From positions 96,784,219-96,848,218 of the forward strand of contig NC_050448.1 in NCBI RefSeq assembly GCF_903995425.1: a stretch of 64,000 nucleotides of DNA. The letters run 5' to 3'. Of this stretch, positions 54,481 to 64,000 are shown one piece after another. A program made the position numbers and the translations under genes. The notes under the pieces were generated by a model, which had not been told where the DNA came from, searched no databases, and saw only the letters and a program-made list of their open reading frames with translations. Position 1 is the stretch's first letter; each line of letters begins with the position of its first letter. The stretch comes from Onychomys torridus (Eukaryota > Chordata > Mammalia > Rodentia > Cricetidae).

Positions 54481-55609
54481 GTTCTCCAAGAACATTAACA
54501 CATAGACAGGGTCCCCTCCCCCTCCTAAAATCAAAACTGAAGCTTTCACAGCCTGGCCCTTGGTCCTCTGTCCCCTGAGAACACCCATCTGTCCTCCACC
54601 CAAACCGAAATGGTGACTTCTTTTGATGGCAGAGCTGGGAACCTGAGCTGCTGTTGACTTTTTAAAAAGTAAATAGAATTTTCCTCCACAGAGAAGGGAA
54701 GGGATTCGCCCCAAAGCCCTGCCATGAATAGCTAGCTTTATTTCTGGAATGGCTTTCCTGAGTTCTGATTTTATTCACTCAAAATAAAGCCAGAACTCCT
54801 AAAACAAACTGGAGAAACTAATACACCATCACTTCCCTCAGAACTCAGGGAAGCACAGGCGGCCTTCAGAGGCCCCTAGGAAAACTTGCAGGAACTAGCC
54901 CAAACCAGTTTCATCTCTGATTTTTATCACAAACACATGGGGAGGAAGTCAAGGCCTCCCCCCACCCCCTCCCCGCAAACACACTCCAGCCTTCCAGGGC
55001 CTGGCATTTACTGGCCGCTTCAAGAATTCACTGTTTACCAGGCTGAAAACCACTACCAAAGAGATGGTGAATGGGGAAGCCTGCCGTCCAGTCCCCTTCG
55101 GGGTCCTGTCGCCAGGGTTGGGTGTGGGGAGTGGGGGCTGAGAGTTACTCCTGCCAAGAAAGCCAGAAGCACAATAATGCAGCCTTGTTTGCTTTTCTGA
55201 ACTTTGTTTGCGTTCAGGCTTAATTTTTAGGATGGTCTGATTCTGTCCAAGCTCATCATTAAAAAAAAAAAAAAAAAAAATCAAGCAGCTAAGAGGCAAG
55301 AAGAAAGGAAACCACCGATCAGTCTCAAGTAGACCGTGGGAAGGATGCTTCCTTCCCACCCAACAGTCCTTGGCAAATATGCCTAGTTGAAAGGACAGAC
55401 AGACAGACCAGCTCAGGGGCAACAGAACTGTATTCGACAAGGTTTTTCCATGAAAGTGTACATGTTGTCAAGTAAAGAAAGTGGTAGTCAGCCCACACTG
55501 AAGGAATATTTGAATTTGTCACAAATCAGACTTTCACATACAAAGATTAGCTTCCTAAAACCCCTTTTCTATTTATTTTAACTTGTTTAAATTTTATTTG
55601 TTATTATTA

Positions 55610-55611
<2 letters not shown>
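54481..55611. other. Slc44a3 intron, no recognised element
   Basis: Unique-looking, with a 20-A run near 55261. No exon is recognised. Confidence 0.45.

Positions 55612-55660
<49 letters not shown>
55612..55660 (+). repeat. (TG)n microsatellite
   Basis: About 24 TG units next to a reverse B3. Confidence 0.97.
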
Positions 55661-55663
<3 letters not shown>

Positions 55664-55805
55664 CAAGTCCCATGGTGTGTGTGCAGGTTCAAGGTCAGCG
55701 TGTGGGAGTCAGTTCTCTCCTCTGTGAGTTCCTGGCTTGGAACTCAGGCGAGTTGGCTCCTGTAGCATGCAGTTTTACCCACTAAGCGGTCTCACTGGTC
55801 CTAAA
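55661..55805 (-). repeat. B3-type SINE, reverse
   Basis: GTTCAAGGTCAGCGTGTGGG and CTAAGCGGTCTCACTGGTCC. Confidence 0.75.
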
Positions 55806-55829
55806 ACCCTTTTTAAAAACAATCATGAG

Positions 55830-56036
55830 CCAGGTGTTGGTGGAGCACGCCTTTAATCCCAGCACTTAGAAAACAGAGGCAGGAGGATCTCTGTGAGTTC
55901 GAGGCCAGCCTGGTCTACAGAGTGAGTTCCAGGAGAGGCGCAAAGCTACACAGAGAAACCCTGTCTCAAAAAACAAACAAACAAACAAACAAACAAACAA
56001 ACAAACCAAAAAACAAACAAACAAACAAAAAACAAG
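55830..56036 (+). repeat. B1 SINE with (AAAC)n tail
   Basis: GAGAGGCGCAAAGCTACACA body with about 15 CAAA units after CTCAAAAA. Confidence 0.95.
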
Positions 56037-56059
56037 ACAATCATGAAAAACTGGGCCTA

Positions 56060-56330
56060 GAAAGACAGCTCAGTGGGTCAAGTGCTTATCCTGGAGGCAT
56101 GAAGAAAGACTTAAGTCAGATCCATGGTGGAAATCAAAACAAGCAAAATGGGCCAGACCTACCTAGCCACTCACACCTTTAATCCCAGCACTCTAGAGGC
56201 AGGTAGGCAGATCTCTGTGAGTTCAAAGCATGCTTGGTCTACATGTAAGTTCAGGGCCAGCTGGGGACATATAGTGAGACCTTGTCTCACAAAACAAAGC
56301 AAGCAAACAAACAAACAGGTCAGTGGCACT
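56060..56330 (+). repeat. B2/B4-type composite SINE
   Basis: AAAGACAGCTCAGTGGGTCA head, ACACCTTTAATCCCAGCACT B1-like middle and an AAACAAACAAAC tail. Confidence 0.75.
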
Positions 56331-56573
56331 TGCTTTTGGTCACAGCCCAGGGAAGGCAGAGACAGGAAGATCCCTGGGACTCACTAGCCAGCCAGCCTTG
56401 CCTACCTGGTGAGTTCTAAGCCGGGGAGACCCTGTGTGAAACAAAGGTGGACAGTGACTGAGGGGATGATGCAGAACGTGGTCTTCTGGCCTCACATGCC
56501 ATGCACACATGTGTGCACACACCTTCAACACACATGAATTATACCCGCATGAAAATTGTTGCTTTTAAAAAAT

Positions 56574-56738
56574 ATTTGTAGATTTATTAATTTTAGGAGT
56601 TCAGAGGAGGGTTTTAGATTCCCTGGAACTGGAGTCACAGACTGTTGTGAGTCACCACGAGGGTGCAGGTGTTTGAACCCAGGTCTTCTGGAAGATCAGC
56701 CAGTGCTTTTAACCACTGAGCCATCTGTCCAGCCCCAT
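56574..56738 (-). repeat. B2 SINE, reverse
   Basis: GTTCAGAGGAGGGTTTTAGA, GTTGTGAGTCACCACGAGGG and CCATCTGTCCAGCCCC. Confidence 0.9.
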
Positions 56739-56933
56739 GAGAACTGCCATGAGGATTAGAGGGCTTACTTTTCTCAGCATTGTGTTTTAGCTTTAGGGAA
56801 CACTGACTGTTGACTAGATAAATGAAGATGGTTTTGGCAAAGATTTTCTTCCACATAATAGTCCTTCACACTAAACCTGAATTTGGCTGATTAGCATGTT
56901 TGTTTCTTTAGTAAAGGGTTAGGATTAAAAGGC

Positions 56934-57120
56934 TCAGGGCTGGTAGGATAGTTCAGTGGGTAAAAGCACTTCCCACCAGGCTTGACCACCTGAGTTTGAT
57001 TCCTGGGACCCACATATGGAAGAAGAGAGCCAGCTCCCCGAGGTGAGTCCTCTGACCTCTACACTTGTGTTGTGGTATATGTGTAGCTCACCAAGTAAAT
57101 AATAAACAAGTAAACAAATA
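56934..57120 (+). repeat. B2-like SINE
   Basis: CTCAGGGCTGGTAGGATAGT head, GATTCCTGGGACCCACATAT and an AAATAATAAACAAG tail. Confidence 0.8.
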
Positions 57121-57183
57121 AGTGTGCTGAAATAAATTTCTTTTTTTCTTTCTTTCTCTCTTTCTTCCCTTTTTTTTTTTTTT

Positions 57184-57328
57184 TTTTTAAGACAGGGTTT
57201 CTCTGCATAGCTTTGTGCCTTCCTTGGAACTCACTCTGTATCCCAGGCTGGCCTTGAACTCACAGAGATCCTCCTGGCTCTGCCTCCCAAGTGCTGGGAT
57301 TAAAGGCGTGCGCCACCACTGCCTGGCC
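57184..57328 (-). repeat. B1 SINE, reverse
   Basis: GACAGGGTTTCTCTGCATAG and GTGCGCCACCACTGCCTGGC, preceded by a TTTC/T-run leader from 57137. Confidence 0.95.
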
Positions 57329-57959
57329 TGAAATAAATTTCAAGGTACCTTTGGATGTCCCCCAGGAAAATCTTCAAATTCTACTGAGAATAAAGCATTC
57401 TCAGTAGGCTGTGGCCACGGAGAGACGGTCAACATGAGCATAATCAGAGAGCAAACAGCACATACTCTGTGAGAAGAGTACCCATCTTCCCTCAGATCCA
57501 GCAAACGCCCAACCAGACAAGCGCATCTTGCTGAACTTGACCCTTGGCTGATGTAGGAGAGCTCTGTGCCTTGCAATGCAACTATGTGGCTCTGAGTGAC
57601 TAGGTGGGTCCAGGATTCGGTGCTGCATAGATTGTTATCTTCCCCTGTACAGAATGATGGCAGCCACCAGATGTCTTTTGACCTGTGTTGTAGTCAGTGG
57701 AGGAAATGAGCAAGTCAGAAGGGGGCCTGGTCTTTTGTTACGGACAAATTAAACTGTGGATGTGTAAAATGGTAAGGGCTGGTCTGGCTGCTGACTTCAG
57801 ACTTTGTTAGAAACACAGAATAGGTGGGCTTGCCCCTGGCTACTGGAACCGTCAGTCTCCTCCTCCTCACCCTCATCCCTGACAAGAACCTCAGCCAGGG
57901 CCACCAGGCCAGTGACATCATGGCTTGTGGCAGTGTTCCAGATGACCTCCATAGTACCG
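57329..57959. other. Slc44a3 intron, no recognised element
   Basis: Unique-looking. Open frames on both strands around 57800-58040 run into a MIR and are not supported as genes. Confidence 0.45.
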
Positions 57960-58130
57960 CTGTCAATGTCGTCCTGGTTAAGCTCCTTAGCCTCTGGGTC
58001 TCAGTTTCTTCATTTGTACAGTGTGGCTGACAGCTACCTGACACTCAGAGTCCTTAAGAGGTTAAACCTAGATGGTGTGCACAAAATGTTTAGCCCTGAT
58101 GTAAATACAGTACTCGTGTATGAGACTCTC
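57960..58130 (+). repeat. MIR SINE
   Basis: TTAGCCTCTGGGTCTCAGTT, TCTTCATTTGTACAGTGTGG and TTAAGAGGTTAAACC follow the MIR core and 3' order. Confidence 0.75.
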
Positions 58131-58789
58131 AAAAAAAAAATAAATATGAAAAAAAGCGATGTTTACCCTGGGCCTGTTATACTATAAAAGCTCCATGAAC
58201 ACCATGGTGTTCACAGACGTTAGACATTTGGTCCTTTACTTAACACTAAGCATCTCCAATTTGGAGCTGAGCACTGAGGAAATGGGGTATAGATAGTGAA
58301 ATGCAGATAGAAGTGGAATGGTGTGTATTCCCAGGTACCACATGGTAGGGGGAAATAGTCTCAAGTCGGGTGTCTACCCACCCAGGAGCACACTACTGAT
58401 TGACAAGGAGCTGGCAAGGCTGACCTGCTAGGTTGAGGGACAAGGGCCAACAGTTAGAACCCTGGTTCTGCTCTGTACCATGGTTTGGTAAACCTTGCAG
58501 GAAAAACTGTTAGAAGAAAAAATGCATTGGCTAAAAATATATAATAGCATATCTTTCCCTTTCTTTTTATTGTAGTAAAAACGTATGACAGGAAGTTTAT
58601 CATCTCAAACAGTTTTGGGATATCAGGCAAGCAGTGCATATAAATGCATATAAATGGTTGTGCACAGATCTCTAGAATCATTTCATTTTACAGCAGACAC
58701 TCAATATCCACAAAACATCTCAGTCCTGGGCAACCACTTTTCTATCTTCCATTTCTGCTAATTTTAACTTCTTTAGATACTTCACATAG
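58131..58789. other. Slc44a3 intron, no recognised element
   Basis: AT-rich; no exon or repeat is recognised. Confidence 0.45.
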
Positions 58790-59170
58790 TGGTGTTGTGA
58801 TTTGGATATCAGATGTCCTCTCCACTCCCCACCCCAAAGACTCACGAGGACATAACCTCATCAATGGATTACCCCATGGATGTGTCCATGGCTAAATGTT
58901 GTACTAGGAGGTGGGTGCATGTCTTTGAAGTGCTGATATTGTCCTTTAGCACTTACTCTTTTTTTTTCTCTCTATGTTCTGTCCACCATAAAGTGTGCCA
59001 CTTTCATATACTCCCCCACCACATGATGTTCTGCCTCACCATGCTTGAACCCAGAAGGAAAGGAGCCAAGTTAGCATGGACTGAAGACCATGAGCTAAAA
59101 GAAAATCTTCATCCTTTAAGTTGCTTCTCTCTGGGATTTTGTCACAGTAATGAAGGACTGACTAACACAG
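58790..59170 (+). repeat. MaLR-like LTR
   Basis: GTTGTGATTTGGATATCAGA start, CACATGATGTTCTGCCTCAC, GCATGGACTGAAGACCATGA, and GGACTGACTAACACAG end. Confidence 0.7.
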
Positions 59171-59213
59171 ATGAAAAGATATGACATTCATCCTTTTGAA
59201 ATGGATTATTTAA

Positions 59214-59488
59214 TGCTGTGGAATAATCTTTTTGTACACTGTGAAGATGTGTCTTTGCCAAGGGGCCTTCTGATTGGTTTACTAAAGAGCTAAATGTCCA
59301 GTAGCTAGGCAGGAAGAGGTTAGATGAGACTTCTAGGCAAAGAGAGAAGAGGAGATGAATCTAGGTGGGGGAGAGATACCAGAGGAAGCAGGACATACAG
59401 GAGGAGAGGTAAAGGCCACAAGCCACATGACAGCATGTAGATTAATAGAAACAGGTTAATTTAAGTTATAAGAGCTAGTTAGAAACAA
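59214..59488 (+). repeat. Rodent LTR (MT/ORR-type by memory), 5' part
   Basis: TGCTGTGGAATAATCTTTTT start, TAGCTAGGCAGGAAGAGGTT and TTAGAAACAAGCCTAAGCT. Truncated on the right by a B1 piece. Confidence 0.65.
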
Positions 59489-59557
59489 GCCTAAGCTGGA
59501 TCTCTGTGAGTTTGAGGCCAGCCAACTACAGAGAGAGTTCCAAGATAAGCTCCAAAG

Positions 59558-59598
<41 letters not shown>
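59489..59598 (+). repeat. B1 fragment with (CA)n
   Basis: GGATCTCTGTGAGTTTGAGG to CCAAAGCTACA, then about 18 CA units (59562-59596). Confidence 0.85.
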
Positions 59599-59689
59599 TA
59601 TATATTGGTGCCATATTCAATGCCTTCCACTCCCTTCCTATGTTTTCTTCCAGAAAGAAGAACATTTTATAGTTTTTAAAAAATTTTAA

Positions 59690-59872
59690 TCTACTTTATT
59701 TAATATGTATGGATGTTTGGCCTGCATGTGTGCACTGTTCAAAGAGGCCAGGAAAAATCTCAATCTGGGGTTACAGGTGGTTATGAGCTGGGATGTAGGT
59801 TCTAGGAATCAAATCCAGGTTTTCTCAAAGAGCAGCCAGTGCTCTTAACCACTGAACCTTCTCTCCAGCCCA
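59690..59872 (-). repeat. B2 SINE, reverse, diverged
   Basis: GTTACAGGTGGTTATGAGCT and AACCTTCTCTCCAGCCC. Confidence 0.85.
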
Positions 59873-60962
59873 GGGATTTATAGTTTTAGGTCTTTCAGGT
59901 TAAAATTCATTATGAGTTGTTTTTTGAATGTCACACAGTGAAAGTCTTCAGCACATCTTTTGGAAAGATTATCCTCTCTCTATGATATAATTTGGTGTCT
60001 CTAGCCATCTATGAGACAATTTATTTCTAGGCTCTCTAATCTGCTGCAAAAGTCTATATATCTATCTACCATATTTGTTTATGCTAGTATTGTAGCATCT
60101 TAATTATGATGACTTTTTGTATGACAGATATTTTCTTTCTGAGCGTCCAAAGCCTGGTCTTCCCATGTCAACCTCCCCTTTCCCATTGACACATCTGCTC
60201 AGAAAACTGTTCTCCTGACATCAGTCCCAGATAAGGGCAGCTCTTTTGAACTAGTACTTTTTTTTCTCTCTCTCTCTTTCAGATTCCTAGCTATTCTTTG
60301 CAAATGAAAGAGCTATCTGAATTCAGCATGGACCCAGGGCTGTGTTAAGACCACATGGGCCTCATGGTCATCCTTTCGGCCATAGACACGTGTGGAAGGT
60401 CTGCGTTGGTCAAGCTCCCAGATACAGACTAGAATAGGGCACTTCACGAGAGCAGCAGCCTCTTGTTCTTTGGACCTCCCCAAACTTTTCTGGCGTCCCT
60501 CTCATGGTGAGAAGTGTGGTATGGCAAACACGCCAAGACAACGTCTCCACTCACGCTGAGATGCGTCCCGATGAAGTCATTCAGTGCAGCTATCTCATTC
60601 CTCAGCTAATGCAATCTCACTAAAGCTCTTACTCCACCCCCGTGCCAACCGAAGCATTCTGTGACAGGCAAAGGAGTGGGAAGAGGAAACCACAACTGTC
60701 GTCCAAGCCTGGCTCCAACAGTCAGAGCTTTTGGAAACTTCCTAGCCCCACCTACTCAAGGAATCCAGTGGAACTAAGTTTACCAACACCATTCCCTTGC
60801 CTACGTTTTAGAGAATTTGTTTCCTAATGTCTAGAGAGAGGAGTCCCTGAGCAGAAGGGGGGCTGCCCACCATCTCTGCCACGCATGTACGTGCCTGTTA
60901 CCTCCTCTTATTACCGTGATTTCTTCCTTTCTCTCCTCCCTGCAGGACTCAGGCTCTATTTA
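59873..60962. other. Slc44a3 intron, no recognised element
   Basis: Unique-looking; no exon is seen on either strand. Confidence 0.45.
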
Positions 60963-60987
60963 CCCCCCCCACCCCCACCCCCACCCA
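60963..60987 (-). repeat. G-run tract (minus strand), G-quadruplex candidate
   Basis: C8 A C5 A C5 A C3 on the plus strand gives four G runs of three or more with single-base loops on the minus strand, the Slc44a3 sense strand. Confidence 0.85.
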
Positions 60988-62207
60988 AGGTGCTAAGTTC
61001 AGAGTGAGGGCAAGAAGATAATCCATCTACCACTTTTACTAGCTTTTCCCTCCCTTTCCCCCAGCTTTTCACCCATTGAGCCCTTCCCTGCAATGGGGAA
61101 AGCGAAGGGGAGAGCTTCCCAATATGGTCTGAATGTCTCACAGTAGCAAATGTAAGAACTTGGGTTATGAGACATGATACAGTGATTCTCACACACCTGA
61201 GGCTTGGTATTTGATTCCCAAATCATGTGAAAGTCACTCAAATATGAAGCTTAGGAGGCAAGAGCCTCATGGGATTCCCACATGAATTAGTGACTGCCAA
61301 ATCAAAACTTTTGTATTCCTAATCGCGCTGCCTCACACCTCCTCTCTTTTCTTTGTCTTGTGAGTGCACTCTCTAGCCTCTGACCAAGCACTTCCTGCGA
61401 TATCCAGGGCAGAGATAACTGAGGAAGTACAGCTGAGGAACGTACCCACAGCCGATGCCTTGCTTAGAAGGTGGGAAGGGGAGGGGAGGTAAGGACTTTG
61501 GAGGAGTCTCAAGGAGCCACTGGTGGTAGCATTTTTTTGCAGAAGAAGACCCAAAGACAGATGGCATGAAGAAGCCTGCTCCCTATTACAAGGAAGATCA
61601 GATTTGTGGTAGGAGCTATTTCATTGTTTAATTCCATTTCCCATGTTAACAAGTTTGGGAGACGTCAACAATCATTTATAATTTTTACATCTTTTGAGGT
61701 AGGGTTGGGCTGTCAAACCTCCTGCTTGCATCCTGAGCACCTCCCGCCTCCCCGCCTGTGAACACAGAGGATGGTCTATCTTCAGACGCAGACAATCAGG
61801 GCACCTACTACAGACACAAAGCTGCTGAGGGGAAGAATGTAGGAGAAGATCTGCTTCTTTGGCTGCCAGGTCCCCCACATTCAAACAGTGTTTGTCACAG
61901 GGTGCCCTTATTTATGAGGAAACTGGGTTTTGCTGACTTCAGGGGTAGTTTTCATAGGTCAAAGTTAAAAACCCAAGTGGTCCCATCTGCTACTTCCAGC
62001 GTATCTAAGACAAGTCTTCATGGGAAGGTAAGAGCATCAATTGGTGGCCTTGTGTTTTATTTGGAGCTCGTAATTGTGCAGAGTGTCTCATAATTAAGAA
62101 ATGGTGGCCCCTGGAGTAGGGTGACATCTTAGACTTGTGTTTCTGAAAACATTCCTAGTTACCCTTGACCCTTGCTAGGCCATGTCACCAAAGTTCCTGA
62201 TGAGCCA
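60988..62207. other. Slc44a3 intron, no recognised element
   Basis: No repeat or exon is recognised. Several open frames here lack splice and family support. Confidence 0.45.
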
Positions 62208-62345
62208 GGCATAGTGACACACACCTTTAATCCCAGCACTCAGGAGGCAGAAGCAGGTGGATCTCTGTGAGTTCAAAGCCAGCCTGGTCTACCGAGTGAG
62301 TTAAAGGACACCCAGAGCTACACAGTGAGTCTCTGTCTTGAAAAA
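62208..62345 (+). repeat. B1 SINE
   Basis: AGCCAGGCATAGTGACACAC start and GAGTCTCTGTCTTGAAAAAC. Confidence 0.93.
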
Positions 62346-62774
62346 CAATGAGAGTGACCCGAAATTGTTGGGGTGACAAAGGCTTGATACAGAGGAGACA
62401 GGTCAGACAAGCCTGCCTCCTAGAACTACTGGGCCAGGTGGGCCGATTTTCTCAGTCTCCAGCCACAGTCACAGCCTGAATCCTGATCTCAGATGTGGGT
62501 AGAAGTGCTGAACACTGGAGTTGCTTAGGAATGTGGGAAGCGAAAGTAGTCCCCTGAGCAGCTCTGCTCTCCCAATGAGTGATGAATACAGTGGTAGAGG
62601 CTGGGCTTGGGGAAGAAAACCATTTGTAGGGGAAGCCCTCCATGGATACTGATACCCCTCAACAGAGAGGATCTGATGGACAACCTCGTGAACTCAGCAA
62701 TCTTGGAGTGCTACAGGATACAACCGGGAGCTCCCACACTCAGTGATAAGTTGGTGATGGTAATGTGAATGCCT
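62346..62774. other. Slc44a3 intron, no recognised element
   Basis: No repeat or exon is recognised. Confidence 0.45.
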
Positions 62775-63005
62775 TCTGTTTTATCTATACATGCCAGCCA
62801 CAGAACTAAGAGCTTTGCAAAAGTGCTTTACTTAACCCTGGGAAACAGGCACTTTAACCATCAACTTCTCCAGGCACACAGACTTCTAATATTTGGTGAA
62901 TTGGTAAGTGAAAGTAACTAAACCCTCCCCCTTCCTCTTCCCCTCCCCTATTGTGCAACAAAACCAGGAGAATCCGGGTGACCCCCCCTGACTCCAGGAT
63001 TCAAA
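62775..63005 (+). repeat. L2/MIR-like old repeat
   Basis: AGAACTAAGAGCTTTGCAAA, TTTACTTAACCCTGGGAAAC and ACTCCAGGATTCAAACTTAG resemble an L2/MIR 3' end. Confidence 0.5.
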
Positions 63006-63109
63006 CTTAGATTTTTCACTAGTCCTCTGGGGGCATTCTTTCCATGGGCTAGGTCCTCAGAGTCCTAGCCCATTAGACATCAGGAGATAGCTTTCCTTCA
63101 TTATAGCAA

Positions 63110-63320
63110 ATAACATGAATAGAACACGTAAGCAGAGGCAGACGGCACACTTAAATATTGGTGTGTTAGCTTATTTAATCATCCCTCATACCCACGAGGT
63201 AGCCATTGAAACTTTTGCTTTATATTTGAGGAAACAGAGGCTAATGGGGGTGAAGGGAACCATCTCAGGTCCCACAGCACATGACTCAGACCCAGAACTA
63301 TCTGCCTCAAACTGAATTCT
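63110..63320 (+). repeat. L2/MIR-like old repeat
   Basis: TTATTTAATCATCCCTCATA, ATATTTGAGGAAACAGAGGC and CACAGCACATGACTCAGACC follow the same order. Confidence 0.55.
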
Positions 63321-64000
63321 TCTTATTCTAGCCCAGTCCTGGGGAAATGGAAATATGGACGCAGGTTCTAAGAGAGGTAAGGAATAAGGAAGAGAGAACA
63401 CTGGTAGATGGGGCAGCTATCTTCTAGAAGAAGGGAAGAAGGGAGATAGGAGGGGCCTGGAACAGGAAGCTGAGCGTCTGGTCCTGTTATTACAGGGAGA
63501 TCCTGGCCCTCCAAGGACCCAAACATTCCTTACCCTTCTGCCTTAGGAGCACAGGTCTGTCTTCCATGTTGCCCCTGTGAAGGGGGCAATCTGCATATAG
63601 TTCTTTGGTCACACTGTATAAGGGGACACACTTGCCTATCCTTAACCTCCTAGTGAGGTGTGGAAGGCAGGAGGGGACACGGGATAGAGAGGAGGGATGA
63701 AAGAACTCTGCTCACCATGTACCCTTGGATGAGTAACAAGTCCTCTTGGCTTACAGATTTTGCTATAATGAAGGGAAGGTTTCTTCTGATGTCTGAAAGG
63801 CTGGGGTTCTGAGGACCTAGCCTGTGGAGGGAGTGCCCCAGGACTGATGAAAACCCAAGTTTCCATCCTGGAGTCAAGGTCAAGGTCAACTAGGTCATCC
63901 TCCTTTTGTTGTTAAATGGCCCAGACTCTCTTTTAGGAGGACACACCTCAGTCCTCCATGGGGAAGAGGCAGACTTCAGGAGCTAGTATGTGTGGAATGG
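63321..64000. other. Right edge, no recognised element
   Basis: Unique-looking sequence, presumably Slc44a3 intron; no exon is seen. Confidence 0.45.

Larger units (their letters stand above)
49784..64000 (-). other. Slc44a3: Slc44a3 intron extending beyond the window
   Basis: No upstream Slc44a3 exon was recognised up to the right edge. I looked for the minus-strand exon that should encode the Cys-rich stretch before NAYTATAING and did not find it. The interval contains SINEs, LTRs, MIR/L2 remnants and simple repeats listed separately. Confidence 0.7.

Noticed and set aside
57715..58187. Overlapping frames on both strands, considered as a processed pseudogene or a Slc44a3 exon
   Set aside because: Part of the sequence is a MIR. 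The rest matched no protein I recognise and lacks suitable splice sites.

Overview
The window is mammalian nuclear DNA from a muroid rodent, most likely a cricetid (hamster, vole or deer-mouse type). It is dominated by rodent SINEs (B1, B2/B3 and ID-containing B4-like elements), by long CA/GT and GATG-type microsatellites, and by LTR fragments. Many B1 copies carry the segment 'ggcgcaaagctacacagag', and one LTR type starts TGCTGTGGATATC. I associate both with cricetids from memory, so the species-group call is an inference. There is no bacterial or phage content, no CRISPR array and no operon.

One complete protein-coding gene lies on the plus strand: Cnn3 (calponin-3, acidic calponin). It has a CpG-island promoter at about 9.5-10.95 kb and seven coding exons between 10291 and 42358. 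All six introns are GT-AG, and the first is 23.4 kb. The predicted product is 330 aa: a CH domain, three calponin repeats and an acidic, tyrosine-rich tail. The 3' UTR has two AATAAA signals, at 42841 and 43091.

The last three coding exons of Slc44a3 (choline transporter-like protein 3) lie tail-to-tail with it on the minus strand, at 49783-49646, 46408-46172 and 45147-45043. They encode 159 C-terminal residues in frame with consensus splice sites. The next upstream exon was not found before the right edge, so that intron exceeds 14.2 kb and 49784-64000 is Slc44a3 intron. This order and orientation match the mammalian CNN3-SLC44A3 arrangement.

Layout: 1-9480 is intergenic and repeat-rich (LTR pieces, hAT-type elements, SINEs). 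9520-10960 is the CpG island and exon 1. 10348-33710 is Cnn3 intron 1, with SINEs, two Tigger-like elements, MIRs, MaLR-like LTRs and a solo LTR with a 250-bp pyrimidine tract. 33711-42358 holds Cnn3 exons 2-7. 42359-45042 is the convergent 3' ends. 45043-64000 is the Slc44a3 3' half and its large intron, richer in old MIR/L2-like remnants. Repeat family names were assigned by eye from remembered consensus sequences, so their boundaries are approximate unless a target-site duplication is quoted.

I found no convincing new gene or undescribed system. The most informative observations are nested transposon insertions with readable target-site duplications, a cluster of three CCAAT boxes in the Cnn3 promoter, a B1 tail supplying the first AATAAA downstream of the Slc44a3 stop codon, and several sequences likely to form non-B DNA.
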